Assembly: GCA_002350105.1 (NCBI GenBank)
Contig: DEDT01000040.1
Coordinates: 1 to 23,544, forward strand
Direction: 5' to 3'
Origin: Selenomonadaceae bacterium UBA2897
Lineage (GTDB): Bacteria > Bacillota > Negativicutes > Selenomonadales > Selenomonadaceae
DNA: 23,544 nucleotides
Shown here: positions 1 through 6,850 of the stretch, piece by piece
How the letters are laid out: each line of letters starts with the position of its first letter
How positions within the stretch are numbered: position 1 is the stretch's first letter
The notes under the pieces: generated by a model
Databases searched by the model: none
Seen by the model: the letters and a program-made list of their open reading frames with translations, nothing else
Told to the model about the DNA's origin: nothing
Made by a program: the position numbers and the translations under genes

Positions 1-32
1 CGGGCTTGACAAAATAGGAAGGGGGTACCATT

Positions 33-236
33 ATGGCAACCAATTTAGCACTTGATGACGAGCTGTTAGAACAAGCCGTCACACTTGGTGGGTTAAAAAC
101 AAAAAAAGCTACAGTAACGCTGGCTTTGAAGGAATTCATTCAGCGCCGCGAAGCTGAAAAACTAATTGATACCTTCGGCACAGTGGACTTTGATGCCAAC
201 TACAATTACAAAGCCGAAAGGAATCGCCATGCCTAA
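33..236 (+). CDS. vapB: VapB-type antitoxin
   Basis: A 67-residue protein resembling the short VapB antitoxins (DUF2191-like). Its N-terminal half reads like a ribbon-helix-helix DNA-binding fold (LALDDELLEQAVTLGGLKTK, then ATVTLALKEFIQRR). The C-terminal tail is polar and would wrap the toxin. In this family the antitoxin neutralises the partner PIN ribonuclease and represses its own operon. A purine-rich ribosome binding site (AGGAAGGGGG, positions 17-25) lies 8 bases before the ATG. The stop codon overlaps the next gene by 8 bases, the usual translational coupling of such pairs. The region is AT-richer than the chromosome to its right, which fits acquisition by transfer. Only 32 bases lie upstream, so its promoter is not fully visible. 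The family call is from motif resemblance. Confidence 0.85.
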   Translation: MATNLALDDELLEQAVTLGGLKTKKATVTLALKEFIQRREAEKLIDTFGTVDFDANYNYKAERNRHA

Positions 237-636
237 GTTTTTGGTTGATACATGCATCTGGTCGGAAGTTTTGCGGAGAAAATCTCCCAATCCGGTCATA
301 CAGGAACGGCTCGCGAAAATGTTACGTAATCTGCAGTCACTCCTCATCGGCCCGATTCGACAGGAAATTCTCTCTGGCATCTCCGATGATGCGAAATTTA
401 TGAAATTAAAGGAAATGCTCTCCTACCTGCCGGACATTCCCCTCATAACGGCCGATTATGAGCTTGCCGCCAGATATTCCAACCTGTGCCGAAAAAAAGG
501 TATACAAGGTTCCGCCGTCGATTTTCTGATTTGTGCAACAGCAGTCAGAAACGATTTCATCATCTACACCGTCGATAAAGATTTCGAGCACTACCAAACT
601 GTTCTTCCTATAAATCTTCTGTTGGAACAAACTTAA
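229..636 (+). CDS. vapC: VapC-type PIN-domain ribonuclease toxin
   Basis: A 135-residue PIN-domain protein. The acidic residues expected to hold the Mg2+/Mn2+ ions are in place: D7 (FLVDTCIWSE), E46 (RQEILSG), D98 (GSAVDFLICATA) and D116/D118 (YTVDKDF). VapC toxins cleave RNA, often tRNA or rRNA, when released from VapB. The ATG at 229 is chosen over an in-frame ATG at 166 because it starts directly at the PIN motif and overlaps the vapB stop by 8 bases. The length matches the family. The pair looks intact, with no frameshift or missing catalytic residue. The stop codon (634-636) touches the alkyltransferase relic that starts at 637, so the right edge of this module coincides with the end of vapC. 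Confidence 0.88.
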   Translation: MPKFLVDTCIWSEVLRRKSPNPVIQERLAKMLRNLQSLLIGPIRQEILSGISDDAKFMKLKEMLSYLPDIPLITADYELAARYSNLCRKKGIQGSAVDFLICATAVRNDFIIYTVDKDFEHYQTVLPINLLLEQT

Positions 637-753
637 ATTGATACTGCTTCATATCTACGTGCTCCGCGTCGCGCAGTACTTTTCCTACCAGCCGGGCATT
701 GCGCGGCCTGCCGATTAAATGCGCGATTTGCCCATAGGTGGCCACTTGGCCCG
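637..753 (-). pseudogene. Relic of an MGMT/Ada-like alkyltransferase domain with an internal deletion
   Basis: The minus strand reads GQVATYGQIAHLIGRPRNAR, then LVGKVLRDAEHVDMKQYQF. This is the MGMT-like part of the fusion gene at 2123-3538 with 39 internal residues missing, including the active-site PCHR. By eye, DNA similarity to 2521-2556 plus 2673-2754 is roughly 80%. The missing piece lies between two copies of a short repeat encoding DAE (CGTGACGCAGAG and TGCGATGCGGAA in the intact gene), so the deletion kept the frame. There is no start codon or N-terminal domain: an in-frame TGA lies just upstream of the homologous part, and the other end runs into vapC. It cannot encode a working alkyltransferase. 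It is a degraded paralogue or a fragment of a foreign homologue. Confidence 0.8.
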
Positions 754-849
754 TCGCTACTCATTTCTGCCATCCCTTTACTACATGCTGCATAAAATAT
801 ACTTCTTTCCACGTAACTTATGTCATATATAAGCTTTTACCATTTGTAT

Positions 850-877
850 TATATAGCATTTTCCTTTATGCTATATA
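850..877. promoter_or_regulatory. AT-rich perfect dyad upstream of the threonine aldolase gene
   Basis: TATATAGCAT and ATGCTATATA form a perfect 10-bp inverted repeat separated by 8 pyrimidine-rich bases. It ends 36 bases before the ATG at 914. A weak promoter (TTGTAT at 844-849, TATGCT at 867-872, 17-bp spacer) would overlap it. It may be an operator or a leader hairpin. No protein in the window is an obvious partner. Confidence 0.5.
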
Positions 878-913
878 CATCAAATACCTACTTGGCAAAA
901 AGGAGTTTTCGCT

Positions 914-1945
914 ATGGAAAAAATTATGCTGGCCTCAGACTATCAGGAGGGGGCACATCCCCAGATCATGCAGCGTCTGCTGGAGACGAATCTACTCGCT
1001 ACCCCCGGTTACGGCACCGACTCATTCTCTGATGAGGCCAGGGAAAAAATCCGTGCAGCCTGCGCCTGCCCACTGGCCGCCGTATATTTCCTGCTGGGCG
1101 GCACGCAGACGAATGCCACCGTCATCGACGCCCTGCTGCGCTCCTACGAGGGAGTAATCGCCGCAGACAGCGGGCATATCAGCGTACATGAGGCCGGGGC
1201 GATTGAGTTCGGCGGCCACAAGGTGCTGACGCTCCCCCATCATCTTGGCAAAATCAGCGCTGCGGCCATCGCTGCCTACTGTGAAAACAACCTGCACGAT
1301 AGCAACCGCGAGCACATGGTCATGCCCGGCATGGTCTATATCTCGCAGCCGACCGAATATGGCACGCTGTACTCGCTGGCCGAGCTCACGGCCATCAGCG
1401 AGGTCTGCCACCGCTACCACCTGCCGCTCTACGTCGACGGTGCCCGCCTGGCCTACGCCCTCGCCTGCCCCGCTAACGATGTCACCTTGCCGGACCTGGC
1501 GCGCCTGACCGACGTTTTCTATATTGGCGGCACGAAATGCGGCGCCCTGTTTGGCGAGGCCGTCGTCATTCCCGATGCTGCGCTGATCCCGCATTTCTTT
1601 ACCATCATCAAGCAGCACGGGGCTCTGCTGGCCAAGGGCCGTTTGCTCGGTATCCAGTTTGGTACCCTGTTCACGGATGACCTCTATCTGCACATTGGCC
1701 AGAATGCCATCACCGCCGCTGACAAACTGCGTGCCGCTTTCGCCGCGCATGGCTATGCCTTCGCCTTTAACTCACCAACCAACCAGATTTTCCTGAAACT
1801 CACGGACAAAGAAAAAGCGCATCTGGACCAACTTGTTGAATCCAGTTTCTGGGAGGCTCCCGATGCCGACCATACCATCGTCCGCCTGGCCACCAGCTGG
1901 GCTACGCCACAGGATAAAATCGAGGCGTTACTGTGTAATTTGTAA
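914..1945 (+). CDS. Threonine aldolase family protein (PLP-dependent)
   Basis: A 343-residue fold-type I PLP enzyme of the beta-eliminating lyase/threonine aldolase family, which splits L-threonine or L-allo-threonine into glycine and acetaldehyde. Visible landmarks are GGTQTN (62-67) for phosphate binding, H88 (ADSGHISVHE) stacking on the cofactor, YVDGAR with D175 contacting the pyridine nitrogen and R178, and the Schiff-base lysine K208 in YIGGTKCGAL. Length and motif order fit the family, and no key residue is missing. The ATG follows AGGAG at 901-905 with good spacing. It appears monocistronic, ending at the hairpin at 2002-2026. It would act in the cytoplasm in glycine/threonine turnover. 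Members of this family can also act on other beta-hydroxy amino acids, so the exact substrate is uncertain. Confidence 0.87.
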   Translation: MEKIMLASDYQEGAHPQIMQRLLETNLLATPGYGTDSFSDEAREKIRAACACPLAAVYFLLGGTQTNATVIDALLRSYEGVIAADSGHISVHEAGAIEFGGHKVLTLPHHLGKISAAAIAAYCENNLHDSNREHMVMPGMVYISQPTEYGTLYSLAELTAISEVCHRYHLPLYVDGARLAYALACPANDVTLPDLARLTDVFYIGGTKCGALFGEAVVIPDAALIPHFFTIIKQHGALLAKGRLLGIQFGTLFTDDLYLHIGQNAITAADKLRAAFAAHGYAFAFNSPTNQIFLKLTDKEKAHLDQLVESSFWEAPDADHTIVRLATSWATPQDKIEALLCNL

Positions 1946-2001
1946 ATCCATTTCAATTTTCCATGCCCTGACGTAATCATGCGCAAAGTTTATATACGAC
2001 A

Positions 2002-2028
2002 AAAGCTGACCACACCGGTCAGCTTTTT
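2002..2028. terminator. Bidirectional rho-independent terminator
   Basis: AAAGCTGACC (2002-2011) and GGTCAGCTTT (2017-2026) form a 10-bp perfect stem with a 5-base loop, followed by T's on the + strand and preceded by A's. It ends the threonine aldolase transcript and probably also the convergent minus-strand galactoside operon. Confidence 0.88.
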
Positions 2029-2122
2029 CTCGCTTGAAAACAAATTTTAATCCGTTAACTCAATCGGGTTAGCTTCAAAAGCGGCTGCACAATTCTCATC
2101 ATAGCCGTCGTCCGAACCTTCT

Positions 2123-3538
2123 TCAGTGCTCCGCGTAGCAGCAGAGCTCCACCAGATTGCCATCCGGGTCGCGCAGGTAGATGCTCTGCATATCGCCCAG
2201 TGCCCCGTGGCGTGGTACAGGCCCCAACTCAATTTTAGCCTTGCGCTCCTGCAGCTTGCCGCAGACCACCTCCATGCTTTCATCCACCACCAGACAGAAA
2301 TCCAGGCTGCCCGGCGTTGGCTTCTGCGCCGCAGGCGGGAACTCGCCCGGATGCTGATGGATGTTAATCTTCTGCTGGCCAAAATACAGGGCATATCGTC
2401 CCTCATGGGTCTCCACCCGCATGCCCAGGATATCCCGATAAAAGCAGATGCAGGCAGGCAGGTTGTTCGTCGTCAGGACCAAATGGTCAAAGCCTTGAAT
2501 ACGCATACGTAATTCCTCCCATTGATACCGCTTCATATCCACGTGTTCCGCATCGCAAAAGCCCACGCCTTCCTGCAGCAGCCTGTTCTTTTGTTCGATA
2601 AATCCCGGTGCCAGCCTGCCCACGTGGTTAACGACACGATGACAGGGATAATCACCATATTGCTCTGCGTCACGCAGCACTTTTCCCACCAGCCGTGCAT
2701 TCTTCGGTCTGCCGATCAGCCGGGCAATTTGCCCGTAGGCAGCCACCTTGCCCGCTGGTATCTGAGCCACAACGGCCAGCACCTCACGTGCCAGATTATC
2801 GTTCAGCACCCTGACTGCGGCCGACCGCCCTTTCCCTTTCCCAGCGTGGCCAGACGCCTGGCTTTTTTCCCTGGCGGCAAAGGCATAACTCTCCTCGAGC
2901 AACGGCCAGATGGCATCATCCGTCATACTGTCATCCAGCGCAATGGATACCCAATACTTCTTGTTCATGTGATAGGCGGGATAGCAGCCCGCATAGGCAG
3001 CCACTTTCGCCGCCGCATCGCTGACCTTGATATCTAGTAGCTCGACTCGTCCCTCACGCCCCGGGACAACCTTGTCCCACGCTACGGGCAGAATCGCAGC
3101 GTACCATTTGCGCGTCGTTGGATTGCGAAATACCCCGCTGTCCGCAAAAGCCGGTTTCTGCCAGGGAAACTCCGGCTTATCCCCCCAGATTGAGAAGATC
3201 CGCTGGCAAAGGCGGTTAGTCTGCGGCGTAGCAAAAGGCATCTCGGTAAAGCAGGCAGCCGCTATTTCCTGCAAAAGCTCCTCGTAGGCATGGCGCACGC
3301 CATAGACATAACTCCCCGCAGGATTGATTTGCCGCAGGGGCAGATACTCCTCCTCCGTCATCGTATCGATAACCCGTCCTGTAACCTGCCCCGCCGCAAC
3401 GGTCAGCACCGCACGAAAAGCCCCGGACAAAAACGTCTGCTCATAACGCCACGTCTCCCCTTGCCGCTGGAAACCATATGCCTCGCCCCGCATAGGTTCG
3501 AAATGATACCGCCTGAATACCTCATCTTCAATACTCAT
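2123..3538 (-). CDS. Three-domain fusion: MmcQ/YjbR-like, MGMT-like alkyltransferase, VOC (glyoxalase-like)
   Basis: A 471-residue protein with three recognisable parts. Residues about 1-220 resemble the MmcQ/YjbR (DUF419) fold (TNRLCQRIFSIWGDKPEFPW at 107-126). Residues about 240-340 are the DNA-binding/active-site domain of O6-alkylguanine-DNA alkyltransferases, with the acceptor cysteine C299 in PCHRVV. Residues 345-471 are a complete VOC domain of the STM3117-like type, with likely metal ligands H352 (FDHLVLT), H394 (KINIHQH) and E464 (PDGNLVEL). The start overlaps the upstream oxidoreductase stop as ATGA and has AAGGAGG before it. Inside the frame, GGGAGGAATT (2511-2520) precedes an ATG at 2506 exactly where VOC proteins usually begin. 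The VOC part could therefore also be made alone as a 127-residue protein. The domains suggest repair or sensing of alkylated DNA plus small electrophile handling, but the joint role is unknown. Confidence 0.82.
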   Translation of the reverse strand: MSIEDEVFRRYHFEPMRGEAYGFQRQGETWRYEQTFLSGAFRAVLTVAAGQVTGRVIDTMTEEEYLPLRQINPAGSYVYGVRHAYEELLQEIAAACFTEMPFATPQTNRLCQRIFSIWGDKPEFPWQKPAFADSGVFRNPTTRKWYAAILPVAWDKVVPGREGRVELLDIKVSDAAAKVAAYAGCYPAYHMNKKYWVSIALDDSMTDDAIWPLLEESYAFAAREKSQASGHAGKGKGRSAAVRVLNDNLAREVLAVVAQIPAGKVAAYGQIARLIGRPKNARLVGKVLRDAEQYGDYPCHRVVNHVGRLAPGFIEQKNRLLQEGVGFCDAEHVDMKRYQWEELRMRIQGFDHLVLTTNNLPACICFYRDILGMRVETHEGRYALYFGQQKINIHQHPGEFPPAAQKPTPGSLDFCLVVDESMEVVCGKLQERKAKIELGPVPRHGALGDMQSIYLRDPDGNLVELCCYAEH

Positions 3539-4515
3539 CTGTCCTCCTTAATCCCAGGTATATTGCGCAGCGTATCGACCAGCTGCGCCACGCGCAAGGA
3601 CTGTTCATTGCTGCAGCGCACGGCGGAAAAATCCTGCGCCGCGAAAATATGCGCAAACGCCTGAAACTCATGCACCATACGATGCGCATAGCGGTTCGCC
3701 TCGATGACGCGCTCCTCTCCCCCCGTGTGGACGACGAGGCGCGGCAAGGTATTGGGCGCGCCCTGCACCTCGAGCCAGCCCTGCTCACCCTGCACGATGC
3801 AGAAGCTGCGGCTTGCGGCGTCCTTCGCACCGACGGCCGTCGCAAAGAAATGCGGGTACTGCAGCACGGCAACACCCGATGTATCGACGCCATTAAAACC
3901 GCAATTCGCCGTGTACGTCGCCGCCTTTGGCATGCCAAACAAACCAACGAGCAGGTTAAGGTTGTAGATGTTGATATCGTAGAGTGCCCCGCCCGCAAGA
4001 GCCGGGTCGAAGGCCGGCAGCACGACGCCCTCGCGATACCGGTCATAGCGGCTGGAATACTGCGAGTAATTCGCCATGACCGTATGGATGGGGCCGAGGC
4101 CATCGACGGCCTCCCGCATCGCCTGGAAATTCGGCAAATACAGCAGCGTCACCGCCTCGAGAATCATCACGTGCTGTGCCCGCGCGAGGTCGACGAGTTC
4201 CCTGACCTCCGCATACGTCGGCGCAAACGGCTTCTCGACGATGACGTTTCGCCCCGCCGCCAGCGCCTGTTTAGCATAGGCGTAATGCACCGTATTGATG
4301 AGGCCGACATAGATGAAATCGGCATCATCCTCAGCCAGCAGCTCCGCATAGTCCGTGTAAACCTGTGGAATCTGCCGCGCCGCCGCGAGCTTCTCTGCCT
4401 TTCCACGACTCTGCGGCCGTGCAAAAACCGATGTCAGCGCCACCTCCGGCACATCTTTCAGGGCATCGAGCAAATCATGCACGATTTTCCCCGTTCCCAG
4501 AATCGCGAGTTTCAC
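3535..4515 (-). CDS. Gfo/Idh/MocA family NAD(P)-dependent oxidoreductase
   Basis: A 326-residue protein with an N-terminal Rossmann fold (KLAILGTGKIVHDLL, the dinucleotide-binding GxGxx turn) and the family's catalytic EKP motif at about residues 94-96 (VIVEKPFAPTYAE). The C-terminal alpha/beta domain of the family follows. Such enzymes oxidise or reduce sugars, inositols and related compounds. The GTG at 4515 is chosen because AAGGAGGG lies 7 bases before it. An earlier in-frame GTG at 4533 would include that ribosome binding site in the protein. It follows the alpha-galactosidase after 74 bases without a terminator and overlaps the next gene by 4 bases, so it is probably co-transcribed with the galactoside genes. 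A role in sugar oxidation is inferred from context; the substrate cannot be read from sequence. Confidence 0.86.
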   Translation of the reverse strand: MKLAILGTGKIVHDLLDALKDVPEVALTSVFARPQSRGKAEKLAAARQIPQVYTDYAELLAEDDADFIYVGLINTVHYAYAKQALAAGRNVIVEKPFAPTYAEVRELVDLARAQHVMILEAVTLLYLPNFQAMREAVDGLGPIHTVMANYSQYSSRYDRYREGVVLPAFDPALAGGALYDINIYNLNLLVGLFGMPKAATYTANCGFNGVDTSGVAVLQYPHFFATAVGAKDAASRSFCIVQGEQGWLEVQGAPNTLPRLVVHTGGEERVIEANRYAHRMVHEFQAFAHIFAAQDFSAVRCSNEQSLRVAQLVDTLRNIPGIKEDR

Positions 4516-4589
4516 GACTGGCCCTCCTTTCACAGCCTCACTCCATCAATGTCATGAATGACCTGCCTTTGAGCTTTCTAGCGGCAATT

Positions 4590-6839
4590 TTACTGTTGCT
4601 CGAACGCCCAGAGCCAGGCGCCGAAGTCGGCGTCTGTTTTTTCTACAGTGAGGCCGCTGTACATGAGCTCGTCACCGTAAAACTGCCTGCCGACGAGCGG
4701 CATGTGCTGGGCCAGGGCCGTGTCGTGGGCGAGGCCTTTGGCGGGCCAGTAGTCTGTCACCCGATAGACCTGGTTCTTCTCGAGGCCCTGCAGGCGCAGG
4801 GTGCGGATGGGGCAGGCTGGCTCGGCAAGGGTCTTGAAATACATGAGCACGACCTGCTTGCCATCTTCGCTCACCCACTGCCAGGCTGTCTCGTTCGCGG
4901 TGCCCGCAAAGGGCGTGAGCAAGCGATAGAAGGTACCGAACTGCAGCGTCGGGCGCAGGTGCTTGTAAAGTGCAATGTGCTCCCTGACCTCTGCCTTCTC
5001 CGCATCGCTCATGCGCGTGATGTCGAGCTCGTAGCCATAGCAGCCGAGCATCGCCGCGAAGGCGCGCGTCTGCATCGGCGTCACGCGGCCCACCTGATGA
5101 TTCGGCGTCACGGAGACATGTGCGCCCATGGTAATGGGCGGATAGATCATGCTCGTACCGCTCTGGATTTTCAGGCGCTGGACGGCATCGGTATCGTCGC
5201 TGCACCAGGTCTGCGGCATGTAGTAGAGCATGCCCGCGTCAAAGCGGCCGCCGCCGCCCGAGCAGCTCTCAAAGAGCACGTCCGGGAACGCCTGCACGAG
5301 CGTTTCCAGCACATGATAGAGGCCGAGCACGAAGCGCGTGCGCGTCTCCCCCTGCCGCTCCGGCGGCAGGGCCAGCGAGAATCCCTCCGTGATATGGCGG
5401 TTGAAATCCCATTTCACATAGTCGATGGGCGCGGACTGCAACACATCGCTCACGCTCCTGACGATATAGTCCTGCACCTCCTGCCTGGAGAGGTCAAGCA
5501 CGAGCTGGTGCCGCCCAAAAGACGACGGATAATCGCGCACCTGCAATACCCAGTCCGAATGCGCCCGATAGAGGTCGCTGTCGACGGAGACCATCTCCGG
5601 CTCGAACCAAAGGCCGAATTTCAGACCGCGCTTATGCACAGATGCCGCCACGCCGGCGAGCCCCTTCTTCAGCTTATCCGTATTGACCTGCCAGTCACCC
5701 AGCGAGCTGTTGTCATCGTTCCTGTGGCCAAACCAACCGTCGTCGAGTACCATCATCTCGATGCCGAGATCCGCCGCACATTCCGCGAGCTGATCCAGCT
5801 TCTCGTCATCGAAATCGAAATAGGTAGCCTCCCAATTGTTCACGAGAATGGGGCGCAGTGCATGCTGATAACGGCCGCGCAGCAAATGCTGGCGGATAAG
5901 CGCATGGAAAGCCTGGCTCATGCCGTTGAGTCCCTTGCGGCTGTAGCAAAGCCAGCCTTCCGGCGTCTGGAACGACTCACCCGGCGCCAGATACCAGCGA
6001 AACTCAAAGGGATTGATGCCGCCGATGAGGCGCGTCGTGCCGAACTGCTCCACCTCCGTGCGCAGCGCGAACTCGCCGCTCCACACGAGATTAAAACCGT
6101 AGACCTCCCCCTGCTTCTCCGTCGCTTCCGGCCGCGCCAAAGCGAGGAACGGCGAGGCCTGATGCGAGCTCGCGCCGCGGCGGCTCGATACTTCCTCGAT
6201 GCCGCGCACGAGCGGGCGACGCTCCAGCGAACGCTCGGCCGCATGGCCGCCGTAGAGCATGAGCCGGTCGAAGTCATGGTCAGGGAAATCGAGGCTGAAG
6301 CTGGCCGCATTCAGCAGCTCCAGTGCTGCCGTACCCGTATTCGTAAGTTTCACATCCCGTGTGATGATGGGCAAATCGGCGAAAATCGTATAATGCAGCT
6401 CCACGCCCAGCTTATCCGCCGTATCCCTGAGGAAAATCGTCAGCGTCTCCGCCTCGTGCTTGTCCGCATAGGCAGCGGGCAGACCCGCCAGTTCCGGTTT
6501 GCCCTTCTGGATTTTATAGCTGTCATAGAAGAGCTCTGTCACCGTGGTGCCATCCGCGAGCCGCACCTCGTAGGCGGGCAGACGGTAGTCGCCGTGGCCG
6601 TAGGCGGGATACTCCTGCGGCAGCACGTCGAGGGAGAACGTGCGCTCGTTCTCGTAGGCCGCAGGCTGCGGCGAAAAAGAGCGGTCGATGGGCTGGAAGG
6701 CTCGCGCATCACGGAACTCGCGGATGGCACGCCCCCAGTAGCGGTGCAGCAGATAGCGGCCGCGTACCAGCTGCAGCACATAGCTGACCTGCTTATTATG
6801 CAGATGGAAAATACCAGTCTGTTCATCAAAGGTAATCAT
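4590..6839 (-). CDS. Alpha-galactosidase, glycoside hydrolase family 36
   Basis: A 749-residue GH36 alpha-galactosidase that releases terminal alpha-1,6-galactose from melibiose, raffinose and related oligosaccharides. The nucleophile is D478 in YVKWDFNRH and the acid/base D548 in CSDDTDAVQR. These fall at the same residue numbers as I recall for the Geobacillus AgaA-type enzymes, which supports both the start codon and the family. Other landmarks are NNWEATYFDF (334-343), MMVLDDGWFG (362-371) and LWFEPEMV. There is no signal peptide, so the enzyme is cytoplasmic and its substrates must be imported. Its ribosome binding site (GGAGGGG) lies in the 11-base gap after lacZ, next to the lacZ stop codon, indicating coupled translation. 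The gene looks intact. Confidence 0.95.
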   Translation of the reverse strand: MITFDEQTGIFHLHNKQVSYVLQLVRGRYLLHRYWGRAIREFRDARAFQPIDRSFSPQPAAYENERTFSLDVLPQEYPAYGHGDYRLPAYEVRLADGTTVTELFYDSYKIQKGKPELAGLPAAYADKHEAETLTIFLRDTADKLGVELHYTIFADLPIITRDVKLTNTGTAALELLNAASFSLDFPDHDFDRLMLYGGHAAERSLERRPLVRGIEEVSSRRGASSHQASPFLALARPEATEKQGEVYGFNLVWSGEFALRTEVEQFGTTRLIGGINPFEFRWYLAPGESFQTPEGWLCYSRKGLNGMSQAFHALIRQHLLRGRYQHALRPILVNNWEATYFDFDDEKLDQLAECAADLGIEMMVLDDGWFGHRNDDNSSLGDWQVNTDKLKKGLAGVAASVHKRGLKFGLWFEPEMVSVDSDLYRAHSDWVLQVRDYPSSFGRHQLVLDLSRQEVQDYIVRSVSDVLQSAPIDYVKWDFNRHITEGFSLALPPERQGETRTRFVLGLYHVLETLVQAFPDVLFESCSGGGGRFDAGMLYYMPQTWCSDDTDAVQRLKIQSGTSMIYPPITMGAHVSVTPNHQVGRVTPMQTRAFAAMLGCYGYELDITRMSDAEKAEVREHIALYKHLRPTLQFGTFYRLLTPFAGTANETAWQWVSEDGKQVVLMYFKTLAEPACPIRTLRLQGLEKNQVYRVTDYWPAKGLAHDTALAQHMPLVGRQFYGDELMYSGLTVEKTDADFGAWLWAFEQQ

Positions 6840-6850
6840 CGTACCCCTCC

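Noticed and set aside
6..34. TTGACA at 6-11 as -35 of a vapBC promoter
   Set aside because: With a 17-bp spacer the -10 would be CATTAT overlapping the vapB start codon, incompatible with the ribosome binding site in between.
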